Source of the DNA: Dicaeum eximium | Taxonomy: Eukaryota > Chordata > Aves > Passeriformes > Dicaeidae | Direction: 5' to 3' | Length of the DNA: 64,000 nucleotides | NCBI GenBank assembly: GCA_013396995.1 | Contig: VWZP01002206.1 | Span: 57,542 to 121,541, forward strand | Part shown: positions 50,405 to 60,650 of the stretch, piece after piece | How the letters are laid out: the number at the start of each line of letters is the position of its first letter | Numbering within the stretch: the stretch's first letter is position 1 | Notes under the pieces: generated by a model | The model's database searches: none | Told to the model about the DNA's origin: nothing | What the model saw: the letters and a program-made list of their open reading frames with translations, nothing else | Translations under genes and position numbers: made by a program

Positions 50405-50640
50405 AGTGATATCGAGTTGGACTGCGAGCTGAAATCGTCTCTGTGTTCAGTGCTTGCACCTGCAGCTGGGACTCGCCGTCATCACTGCCACGAGCTGCAC
50501 GTCAGGACTGACCAGGGAACACATTTTCAGACATGTTGGCAGGTGGAAGGGATCTTCAGGCTGGTCTGACCACAGTAATTTGTCAAAAGCTGCACCATTT
50601 GCAGGGACTTCACCTCTGAAAGCTGCCCTGGGTTAGCGAA
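50405..50640 (+). other. Candidate non-coding or terminal exon
   Basis: A strong acceptor-like sequence (TTCTATTCCCCTCTCCCTTT followed by AG at 50403-50404) precedes a stretch unusually rich in CpG for the region, and GCGAAG|GTGAGG at 50640/50641 is a plausible donor. The frame beginning at the acceptor is open for about 55 codons and then stops, and no other frame is open throughout, so a through-coding exon is excluded. It could be a lncRNA or terminal exon, or chance. Confidence 0.15.
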
Positions 50641-50642
50641 GG

Positions 50643-51036
50643 TGAGGTGATGACAGCTCTGGTCTTCCTTGCGAAGACAAACGGAGAAGTTTTAGGCAGG
50701 AATTTTATTGTTAGGCCCTGCCAGTGCCAGCAGGGTTTTGGGCTGTCCACAGACACGTCTTCCTGTGAAAGGGCACCGGGCAAACTTTAAACTTGTGTTT
50801 GCTGGGTCTGTATTTTGCAGTTCTGTGTTTTGCTGTTCTCTTCTGAGTGTGGGGGATGAGGGTTTATCTGCAAACCCTCTGCAGCCCTGTCTGCGTGTTT
50901 CATGTGCTGCAGACCTCTCACACAGGGACCTGGAGAGAAGCTGGCTGTGGGTGGAGGAAACCTGTCTGTGTGTCCTGCTCCCAGCTGTGTCACCAGCTGC
51001 CATGAAGCCAGCTCAGTATCCTCTGTGTCATAATAG
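50643..51036. other. Unique non-coding DNA
   Basis: Unassigned unique sequence between the candidate exon and the solo LTR. No feature recognised. Confidence 0.45.
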
Positions 51037-51296
51037 TGTGACACGAGTCACAGAGACACAGCAAACTCCAGGCGGGGAAAAGGCAAAGAAGAAGAAGTTT
51101 TATTTTGATTCACGTATTATATAGAGTTCTGGGAGTGGCTGTGGATTGGAGAATGAGGTCATCACCTCTCCAACCACACTGGTCAATGAAAATGTCCATT
51201 AAACCTTTCTCCTCCCAGGAGAAGGAATGAAAAACAAAGAGACAGGAAAACATCTGCGTGTTTACAGAAAACCATAAAGTGAGAAACTCTATCACA
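51037..51296 (-). mobile_element. Solo LTR of an avian class II (alpharetrovirus-like) endogenous retrovirus
   Basis: The 260-bp segment is bounded by inverted termini TGTGA (51037) and TCACA (51292-51296). On the minus strand it carries, in order, a CCAAT box (51145-51149), a TATA box (51116-51123) and an AATAAA signal about 12 bp further on (51099-51104), then a pyrimidine-rich region to the end. AATAAA sitting just after the TATA box is the arrangement of alpharetroviral LTRs. No gag, pol or env and no second LTR were found, so it is a solo LTR formed by LTR-LTR recombination. Flanking 6-mers (TAATAG, AAACTG) are not a clear target-site duplication, so the insertion is old or the ends are a few bases off. 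Confidence 0.6.
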
Positions 51297-53619
51297 AAAC
51301 TGAAAACATCAGAAGGCTGAAACTCAGGGTGGCATTCTCTGTCCTCTTTTCTCCCTATCTTGTGCCTTTAAAGCTGGATGTTGATCATCTCTGCCACTTG
51401 TGTGGTGGACCCACAGTGACACCAAACCCTTCCACGTCCCCTGGGGGTGTTTAACCCATGCAGTCAGACACAGGGATGGCCTTTCACCATCCTGCAGGAG
51501 CAGAATGAGCCAACTTCTGCCTCTGCTGCTGCCTCAGCATGTGATTTGTAGGCACCCCTTGCAGGAGCTCCTCATGTGGTGTCTGGAATGAGTTTGTCAG
51601 AGCAGACTTGAGATGAAAGTCACTAAACTACAATAAACAGGTAGCTCCAAGGTATCATTTTTAGAACTTCATTTAAGAGCATGGCAGCTCTTTAAACTGA
51701 TTTCAGTAATGAATAATTAAAGCATAAAGTACAAGAAAAGTAAATATTTCATTGAAATACTAAACAGAAACTATAAAATCTGTTGAAGACAAAGGAAGCT
51801 TTATTTTTTCTTCTTCTTTCCCCCAGCTTCTTCTTGTCCTACATGGAGAGCCCTGGTCTGGACAAGAGGAAGCAGGGGAATATGCCACCATCAAACCACT
51901 CTTGGAGATTAGAAATCTCTCCTTACTTTTGAACCACTCTCTTCTGAATTGTCCTTCCTTGGTTAACTTGTGGATATAACGATTCAGGTAATACCCCATT
52001 TATTCCTTTTCTGGAAATGTTTGTGGACCTAATCACAGTGGTTGGGAAGTTTCGTGGCTGTTCTAGTGAGAAAAAACTGTCCAGTCCTAAGTTGTGTTCA
52101 GCAGGAGTTAAATAGGGACTAAAGCAGATGAATATATGGACTTGTGTTGTGTGTTTGCTATTAAACTTAATAAAAGCTTCCTAGGAAATGGCTGATTAAG
52201 AACTGAATGTCACTACGTAGTAAATAAAAAAATGAAGCAAGTCCTTTGAGTAATTTCTCCAGATTCACTCTTACCCCCCCCCCATGTTCTGGACTCTTAC
52301 AAAACAAGCTTATTTAGGGTCTCTGTGGTTAGAAGTCAGATTAGATATTGGTTGGGGCTGTGTTTATTAAGCAAGACTAGTGATTACCAGGGGCTGTTCG
52401 TTTCCAAGAGGTATTGAAGCAATCCTCACCAAAGCCCAGCAAGGATGAGTAGATAATGTGTGTAACTGGCAGATGAAGAACGAACATTCAAGGTTGATGA
52501 AGACCTAATTTCCATTTAAAAACGAAAACAAATAGAATCTGAGGTGTTAGAAACAATAAGAGTGATGCACTAAAGGGTATTTATAGGCAATGTTGATCTT
52601 TATTCTACACTGAAGTCTCCCAGGCCCCAGGTGAGGGGGACCTACCTTGTACCTCAGGAAATGACAGCAAAAGCAGATCCAAATGTCACTGCTGCCATGG
52701 ACTCCTGTCCATGACAGAGTCACTTGTGAGTGGCCTTCTTCAGCACTGGTTTTCCTTCATTTCTTGTATTTGAACAAAAAACCTCTGAGTGATTACACGG
52801 CCATCACTCTGCCATCCCTACCAGGGGCTGTGTGGGTGGTGTGCTCCAGGTTCCCACAAGACTCAAATCCTGAGATTGTTTCCAGTCCTTTCTCCTCATG
52901 ACTGAGCTGGTTGTGGAGCAGAGCTGTTCACTGATCATTGCTGGATTAGTCACTGTGGCTCTGATGTCAGAGGTTGCTTGGGATTAAATTTAATAGAAGG
53001 CTTGGCTTTTACAGCATCTGATTTTTAAGTGCTTGGATCCCTGAGTGGAACCCTAAATTGGGGTTAAACACAGGCTGCATAGAAGGGTTTGGCACTGGAT
53101 AAGGTGATCTTTTAAAGTCTGGAGAATCTGAAGCACCTTCCAGAGTTGCCCAGGCAGGAAAGGACAGAGAGGACAAATGTTTATATCCAGAGATTTGATG
53201 GGCACAGAGCTGGAGAGATGTGAAGGGAAGCTTTGGACTCAACACCTTGGAGAATGTGGCCATGAGCTCTGGTGCCTGCAGATTTAGGGGGCTGCTGCAC
53301 CTGGGGGTTCTTGGACCAGGTGAGCCCAATTCCTGGCCAAACCCTGTCCTAGGCACTGAGCCCTTCTCTCTGTTCATCCTCTAAACCTGAGTTGCTCCAT
53401 CAGAGCAGCCACCAGGGAGTTCTGGATATTGGCTGGTGCTTGTCAAGCACTTGAAGATTAAATATGCTGTGTTGTGAACAAGTTTTTGCTTTTCTTTTAT
53501 TGAGTTGGGATACCGAGGTGATGAGCATGGTGTAAATATCTGGAGAGAGAAATGCTGAGCATAATAATTTGTATTGATCTCAAAAGCTAAAAGACCTTTC
53601 TACAGCACTCTGCTTTCTT
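51297..53619. other. Unique non-coding DNA with weakened strand bias
   Basis: No exon or dispersed repeat was recognised. C10 lies at 52274-52283. Lines sampled here show no G+T excess on the + strand, unlike most of the window to the left. Confidence 0.5.
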
Positions 53620-54075
53620 GGTGTATATTATGGCTATGTAATAACAGAATTATTATTTCAGCAAAATAATCAGGAGGAGGAGATTATTATTCTAATAAAC
53701 TGATTTTGGAAAGAATAATTAATTTGGTTCAAGGTGAAGACTAATAGTCCAACTGAGTGTGGGATTAACATATTGTGTATGTTTGAGCATTTCTTGGCTC
53801 TCCAGAAGCAGTAGTTTACAGGCTAATGTTTTGTTTTATTTATAATTACCCTCTGCTTAGAAGATCTTTTAGAGTTTGTTTTTATTTTTTCTTTTTTTTT
53901 TAAAGGCTGGCATTATTAAAAAAACAGTCTAAAAACAATGGTCCCTTATCCTTGATAAGCCTTTTATAAATGTGATTTTTTTTTCCCTAAACAAACAAAG
54001 CCCCCTAATTATAAAGGATTGCAGCTCTCAGATAGCACTGGTATGATTTAATTTGCCACTTGCTATCATTGTTTG
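53620..54075. promoter_or_regulatory. Candidate conserved non-coding element
   Basis: The block is AT-rich but complex, with clustered homeodomain-type words (AATAATTAATTTGG, CCTAATTATAAAGG, GATTTAATTTGCC), TTATAAATGTGATT and a SOX-like CATTGTTTG near its end. It is interrupted by T runs at about 53890. Conservation not tested. Confidence 0.3.
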
Positions 54076-54889
54076 AGTCATTCCCAGGGAAGAAAACACA
54101 GAGAGTACTACTGGATGTGCTGCAGCAGGACTGATGCTGCTCCAGTACCCTGTGGTAGTGATTCTTTGATGGGTTTGTTCCTTAGAGGTTCAGTACACAT
54201 AATTCCTGAAGCATTTAGAACATGTAGATCCTTTCAACCTAATGTATATGAACAATTCTACAGTTACTAGTCATGCTGGTTTTCAATTTTTATTTATTTT
54301 AAAAAATCTGTCGCTATCTGAATGGTGAAATGTTTTGAACTGGCCTAATTAAATGGTCATTCCAAAGCCTTTTGATGAGCTGAAATACAATATTGCAAAG
54401 CTGTTCCTCCAAGAAATGGTCAGGATTGGATTTGCTGCAAACATTTGGCAATGGGATGGGGATTTTCAGCCCTGCCTGGGATGGAAATACACACTTACTG
54501 AGGAGATCCTTATTAGATATCTTGAAAATCCTGATGAGTAGTTGGTGTTCCTCACAGAGACAGTTTGTGGTGCGCTGGGAGAGCGATCGCTGAGCAGCTG
54601 TGCTCGGATTCCTTTCCACAGTTGTGTCTCAGCCCTGCCAGAGGCAGCAGATGATGCTCCACAGCTTGACAAGGCCCTGTCCCAGAGGGATGGAGCTGGG
54701 TGAGTGAACTGACAGAGGTTCTAGTTCACAAAATGGGCTGGAATTATTAATTCCGGTAGCGGGAGTGTGAAATACAGAATCCCTGTGTCTGTGGAGAAAA
54801 AGGAGGGGCCACCATGTTAAACAAGCACTGGTCCCTTCTGAGCTGGTTCCAGAAGGAGCAGTGCATTTTCTTTATTTAATTTTTTTTTT
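54076..54889. other. Unique non-coding DNA
   Basis: A 62-codon frame at 54353-54541 has an amino-acid make-up that looks protein-like, but it lacks splice support or homology I can recognise. Nothing else seen. Confidence 0.45.
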
Positions 54890-55085
54890 TGGATATGTGC
54901 TCAATTTATTTAAATGCTGCATGCGAGGCAAAAAAACCGACCCCACGAAGAAAACACAATTAAAACATTAATTATTAGTGCTGGGAGTATTTTGAGTCAT
55001 TTTTGTATTCAATCGGCTGTAATTAAATACTCAGTGAACACAAAATTAGGTCATATATTATGTAAATAGGATGAGACATCCACTA
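54890..55085. promoter_or_regulatory. Candidate conserved non-coding element
   Basis: Non-repetitive AT-rich sequence with TTTATTTAAATGCTGCATGC, AACATTAATTATTAGTGC and GCTGTAATTAAATAC, plus CpGs within an AT-rich setting, a combination common in developmental enhancers. Function is inferred only. Confidence 0.3.
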
Positions 55086-55911
55086 GCTCCAGCAGCAAAT
55101 GTGTTGGAGTCCTTAAGGGTACAATTCAGGGATGGACTCTTGGAGCCTAATGGGTTCTGTCTGACCCTGATTTCCTTCTCTGCCACATGCCCACCTGAAC
55201 AGGGAGCAGATCCTGTGGAGGATGTGGGATGTGATCGCTGTTGTGCCACCTGCTGCCTCCTGCACCTCCTGTTCTCAGCCAGGTTGAGTTTTCCCAGGGG
55301 AAAGATTTTTCTCCATGTCCCCGGTGCCTCTCTCTGCTGTGGCCCAGCCACGTGGCTTGAGCACATCCTTTGTACCCAGAATGAATTTAGGTATATTAAA
55401 CAAAAATTAATAGCGCTTTGATGGTTTCGCTGAGCGATGCTGGGAGCACTCGGCCCTGCCCAGGATCAAGCCCTCCATTCTCTAACATGACACTTGATAA
55501 CTTCTGGTTTAGCAGTCCTAATTGCAAATGCCAAACCTGATTTTCCTCCCTTTGGGGGTAGTGGAAGCAGTAACAGGTCCATTATTATTAATCAGAACGT
55601 TTATGTAGCTCTTAAAGAAGTAACAAATACAAAATCAAGCTGCTGGATTCTGCTCCCTTCTGACAGGGGCTTGCTGGGGGACGCAGCATCTCCTGTCAGT
55701 CTGAGCTGCTTCCCCCTTGTGCCCTCCACTCATTGTGTTCAGTGTTCCCATCTCCAGAAGTGGCTCTCAGAGCCCTCCCTTCCTTCCCCAGTCCTTTCTT
55801 CCCTACTCTCCAAGTTCTCACTTTGAAATCCAAACATGAACACCGTTCCTTGTCCTGCCCCCCTGTCTGCTTCCCTCTGGAACAGGCTGGCCAGGGCAGG
55901 GGTGGGATCGC
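55086..55911. other. Unique non-coding DNA
   Basis: Frames of about 100-116 codons on both strands carry no domain. No RNA gene or repeat was recognised. Confidence 0.5.
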
Positions 55912-56043
55912 TGTGTCTGGAAGGGCTCAGAAACCCTGTGGATGTAGCACCTGGGTTTGGTGCTGGTCTTGGCAGTGCTGGGGGAGTGGTTGGACTTGGT
56001 GATCTTGGAGGGATTTTCCAACCTTGATGATGACATGATTCCA
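55912..56043 (+). repeat. CR1 LINE 3' tail fragment
   Basis: Sense CR1 terminus: GGTTTGGTGCTGGTCTTGGC, AGTGCTGGGGGAGTGGTTGG, ACTTGGTGATCTTGGAGGGA, TTTTCCAACCTTGATGATGA, CATGATTCC. It belongs to the same sequence variant as 11830-11922. Confidence 0.92.
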
Positions 56044-56951
56044 TTTTGTTCCCTCATGGAAGAGGGAATGCAATTCAGAGCAGAGGAGGTGTTGTACATC
56101 AAATATTCTGTTGGAGTCCTTCAGGTAATAGTTTTCTAGAGTGTGTGCACTTTGGTGCTGTTTATATTCTTCAGATGATGGAAGAATCAAATTGTAGTTG
56201 TCTGTATTTTGATTTCTTAAGAGAGCTAATGTCTTTTCTAGCCTCTCTCCTTCTTCTCCATCCCCTCTTCTCCCCGGCCCCAACCAAAGAAATCCTAATT
56301 TTGTAGAATTCCTTTTCGTAGCCCACAGCTGAATCTTTGTAGATCCCTGAATAAAGCAGAGTGGGTTTAAATAAGTAAGAAGAGATCAGCCTTGGCACTG
56401 GGTAATCCATGGAGAGGTGCAGTGGGAACTCTGCTGCTCCCAAACCCTGACAGGGAGATCCCAATTAACCCACAGCAGGGAAATCAGTGAGGATATTTCT
56501 GTAAGGGAGGTGCCATGTGATTTTTATACCCAGGTAGCTTTTTCCCCTAACTCTCCATGAGCTAGGAAAGAACTCCTCTTGTCTGTGAATCTGGAATTGA
56601 TGTGTCTGGAATCTTCAGGAGAAGAGCTGATGGCAGTGTCAGAGCTCTGGGGAAGGGACTTGTGCCTCTCACCTCTTGTAACTCTGGAAGCTGAGTTACA
56701 CAGTTGCCTGCCTTGTTTGCTGTGCCATTTTTACCTCTGGAATTGGGGTATAATCCAATATTTAGGAATGGACAGCTTATTCCTCCATCTAAGCTGCAGT
56801 AAACCTACATGGACCTTTAGAGTTGATGGCTGTTGGATTGCAGATGTGGGCAGCTTGTAGGAGCTGGTGGGGTGACCCCAGGAATGGGATGTCAGGCACT
56901 GTGTGCTTACAGTAACTGTGGAAGAAAAATGAGGCAGAGTGGGCACTCTGA
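56044..56951. other. Unique non-coding DNA
   Basis: No exon, RNA gene or repeat was recognised. Confidence 0.5.
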
Positions 56952-57425
56952 GGCCCTGATATTTCACTTTCAAACTTCCTTCTGGCTGGGAGGGTCAGGC
57001 TTGGCTGCTCTCAGCTCCGTACTGTCAGGAGGCATGGATTCGGCTTATCAGGCAGTGCTGGGCTTGCTAAGTGCTTGGCAGACATTATAGAAAAGCGAGA
57101 TGCTATTCATGCTGCAGTGGATAAGGAGTTGGAAAGCTTTGGTTTGAGATTGCGAGAGGCTGAGAGGAAAATTGAAGTCATGGAGATAATGATCATTGGA
57201 CCTAATGCTGCTCTTGCTGAGAATGCCAAAGGCCAGGTTGTAAGGCGTGCAGAAGTCCAGTTGATCATCTGGAAAATAAGTGCAGATTGAGTATTATCAT
57301 CTTGGTGGCAGAATCTTGTGAATATATTGATGGAGAAGCACAGAGATTCGTGTGCTGGTTGCAGGGTGCTGGTTGAGTGGCAGAAATGTGAGGTGGAATT
57401 TTTCAAGTGCTTCAGTCTGTCGTAA
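56952..57425 (+). pseudogene. Unrecognised broken frame encoding a coiled-coil-like segment
   Basis: One reading frame stays open from just after a TGA at 56949 to a TAA at 57423, about 157 codons, with a single internal TGA at 57288-57290. The 57075-57287 part encodes a charged, Glu/Lys/Arg/Ala/Leu-rich helix with heptad-like spacing (LADIIEKRDAI, then KELESFGLRLREAERKIEVM), unlike the hydrophobic chance frames elsewhere. The part after the stop is Trp/Cys-containing and protein-like. There is no ATG near the start and no clear splice sites. It may be a fossil of a retroposed gene or of an endogenous retroviral internal region. I do not recognise the family. Confidence 0.35.
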
Positions 57426-58554
57426 GGGCGTCGTGTTAGTGAAATGTCAAGCCGCTAAGCACTGATTTCCCAGGACAATAAACCAGTGAATATTATTGCT
57501 AATATTATTATGACACAGTGACTTGAAACTGATGCATGTGATGCAACTCCAATAACAACAAAAATCTGTGGGGTTTTTTGCTAACTGTTGAGGGATTGTT
57601 CGGTCTAAAATATCAGGGCTGATTTTAATGCTCTGTGACTTCTGTGTGTCGTTTGGATTTGGATTTTTCTCATATATCCTGAAAAATAGTTCAATTTGGT
57701 GACACTGAAAATCATCTAGAGTATTCTGCCTTCTTATTGCCAATAGGTTATAATTTAATAAAACACTTGATACTTACATAAAAATCAGCAGAGAGAGACA
57801 TCTGGACTGGAGTTGCTGCCACAGGCCCACAGCTTCTCTTTCCTTCTTTTTCTAAAGAGGAGAATGAGGTTTTAGTTTAAACAGTTTTTACCCAGCACAT
57901 TGTGTGCCAATAGGCAGTGAATAGATACCATCTCCTCAGATGTGCGCACAATCAGATTTTATCCTCCAGCACTGGAGGTTCTGTGTGCAGCTGCTGACAG
58001 AAGATTTTATTTGCCTGACAGAGGTCCCTGTGGACAGAGAAATTGTTCCCCACTGACAAGAATGGTCCTTCAGCATATTTTTGGATTGTCTTCCTTCAGA
58101 ATTGCTCCCTCTTAAAGGCTGACTGATTTCCTCCAAACGATTAAACATCCTCTATTAAGGAAAAATAAAATAGGTGTGCTATAAATAATATGAAAATTAC
58201 TGTTCTGACCTTTTTGTCTGCATTTCTTCAGTTTTCTTGACCTGCTTTCCTCTCCATGGGACACCAGTGATGTGTCCCACAGCCCAGGCTGGGAGCCTGT
58301 TGGGAGGGCACACATGGTGGTGATGGTTGTGCCTGCCTGTGGTTTTACACTTAGTTGGGAGGGGTGTAAAAAGGGATAAGTGGATTAACCATTCACTTTT
58401 GCTTGTGTGGCAGATCCGTGGTGTGCCTGGTACTGGTTGTTCCTTGCAGGAGTGCTGTGGTGTTGAGGCTGCATCAGGCTCATTTCCTTTGCAAGAGAAC
58501 CAGGAATTTCTTCCCATGGTTCTTTAGGAAAGCAGTTGTGCAGTAAAGGCATAT
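57426..58554. other. Unique non-coding DNA
   Basis: AT-rich unique sequence; nothing recognised. Confidence 0.5.
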
Positions 58555-58645
58555 TGTGATTCTGGGTCCTGCCTCCTCAGACTGCTTGGCATTTCAAACT
58601 TTGTTTTCCTCATCTGAAAAATGGATGGATGCTGGGAGTTTTCCT
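58555..58645 (+). repeat. Possible ancient MIR/CORE-SINE remnant
   Basis: TCCTGCCTCCTCAGACTGCT followed by TTTTCCTCATCTGAAAAATG and GATGGATGC resembles the core of amniote MIR-type SINEs (a TTTCCTCATCTGTAAAATGG-like word). Short and diverged. Confidence 0.38.
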
Positions 58646-60229
58646 GTGGCCTGCGGCTTTCTGTAGTAAAAGAGAAATTGGAAACCAGGGGTTATATTCT
58701 AGGCACAGGGTAATTTAACATCGTGCAAGGTCAATCTGAACCTTTCTTGACCCCTGACTGTTACTATGATATACTTTTCCCTGGCATCCTCATGAAGTGG
58801 GTGGAGTTTATTGCTTCTGAGGGTCTTGGTCTCTCTGACACAGTGTGCACAATTTGGGGTGGATTCTGTGAGGATTTGTGTTGGGTTATTGCCTCTTGGG
58901 TTACTCCAGCACCAGAAGTGGCCAGCAGTGTCCACTTGATTGTTGATATCTGTGATTGTTGATATCTGTGTTGTGGTCTGCAGGGAGAGGACACATGGAG
59001 CAGCTCCTCTCCCAGCCAGGGAGGTGCTTTGGAAGTGGAAATGGCATTTCCATGAGCTGGTTGGTGACAGCCTCACTGCTTCTGTGGCCACGTCCTGGGC
59101 CATGTGGGAGCCCAGCCAGCCTGGCCAAGCAGCTGGGAGACAGAACAGGAGGAAGAGGAAGCTGGGCAATTAACTCATCTCCCGAAGGACACAACGTGTG
59201 TTGTGCTAAAAATACGCGGCCACAGCGCTGATCCCACATTCCCGGCAGTGTCACGGAGCCGTTCCAAGATGATGAATGGGAGCGGGGGCAGTGGTTGCAG
59301 CTCTGCTGGGAGAGCTGTGGTGGCCAAAAGTGTGCCCAGGGTCCGTGGATAACAGTGGGCAGGAGCATCAGCAAGGTGGGGTCTCAAGGTACAGCATGGG
59401 GGCTGTCACCCCAGGGAAGGCTGTGGGGGTCACTTCAGAATGGGGGTCACCCCGTTTTTGAGGGGCTGAGATGTTGTTCCACCAGAGAGATGTGAAGAGG
59501 ATTCAAGGAGCCATTGGTGTGTGGAGGTGCCCATCACCCTGACCTCTGGACTGTGAATTTGACACTGGGGTGTGCAAGGGCTGCTGTCCAGCCTTGGAGC
59601 ACTTTTTCTTTTCAAGCAGCTGCTTATAGGACCCAAGGGGCTGTTGGGGAACAAAACACCCCCTTGCCCAGCACTTTCTTCCAAAACTGTACTCACAGCA
59701 AAGTTTCCATTTTTCAATTCCTTATGACTTTTGGTTTAACTCCTGGGCTTTCCTGTGCTGTACCAAAAAGTGTGGGAATACACTTCCATGTGCTGCTTGA
59801 AATGTGGTTTTTGATTACTTGGGAGATTGCTCAGGAAATCTGTGGGCTTTGTTGCGTTGCACATGCTCCGATCACATTTACAAGCGAACCACACACTGGG
59901 ACAGAACTAGGTCACTAGAAGACTCCTTACTGGACACATGTTTCGTTTTCCTAATTCACCCCCTATATTAAGCAACATAATTGGGATTTTAGGGGTAGCT
60001 GAGTCTTGCTGACTATAGCTAATTTTTATTGTGGGTCCATCAGAATGTTGAATTTTGGAGGCATGGAATGAGAGGTTTTGGTACATGGGAGAAAGTGGGA
60101 TATTTTGTCTTTGACTCGCAGTGGGAGGTCACAGCCTTTTGTGCTGGCGGCTCTGAAACCAGCACAAACTGGGGTGATTAGCTCCCTTTTCTAATGAGTA
60201 CACAAAGCTGATTGTGAATGAGCCAGTGG
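58646..60229. other. Unique non-coding DNA with a 16-bp tandem duplication
   Basis: TGATTGTTGATATCTG is perfectly duplicated at 58937-58952 and 58953-58968. The interval 59000-59500 is GC-richer. Minus-strand frames of up to 157 codons there have no domain. Confidence 0.55.
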
Positions 60230-60650
60230 GTTCATTGTGCACCCTTGGCCTGCGTTTAATCCTTTATGTGAGACCCCCTTTTACACAGGGACAGCAATTG
60301 GAATCCAATTTACACCGGGCTCGGCATTAAATCTCCTTACTCCAGCGATGCTGGCTAATCAATGGAATTGAAATTCTGGTGCCATCAGGAGCCTCCTCCC
60401 TCCAGCTCTGCCACTCTTTCTGCTGCGCTGCGTTTTTAGGAGAGATGAAGGCCTTTAAGTGGGAAACACTTTGTCTCCCTAATACAAGAATAAACAATGT
60501 CTCGCTTCTTGGCAAAACACATCGCAGCGCTGTGTAACAAGCAGCAGAGATCTTAAAAGTCCATCAAGAGATGTTATGGTAATTTCACAAGAACGACCAC
60601 CTTGCTTTTAGTGAGAATTATCTAAATATGAAGATAAAAGGAAGAAGAAA
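60230..60650. promoter_or_regulatory. Candidate developmental enhancer (conserved non-coding element)
   Basis: This is the most enhancer-like block in the window. It is complex, strand-balanced and free of repeats, with overlapping FOX and SOX words (ATAAACA and AACAATG within 60490-60499), homeodomain/PBX-like words (CTAATCAATGG near 60355, GCGTTTAATCC near 60254), GGCATTAAATC and an isolated cluster of CpGs near 60520. Conservation and activity are inferred from the sequence only. Confidence 0.42.

Noticed and set aside
54353..54541. 62-codon protein-like frame
   Set aside because: Attractive composition, but no recognisable family, no acceptor or donor pair, and a length easily reached by chance.
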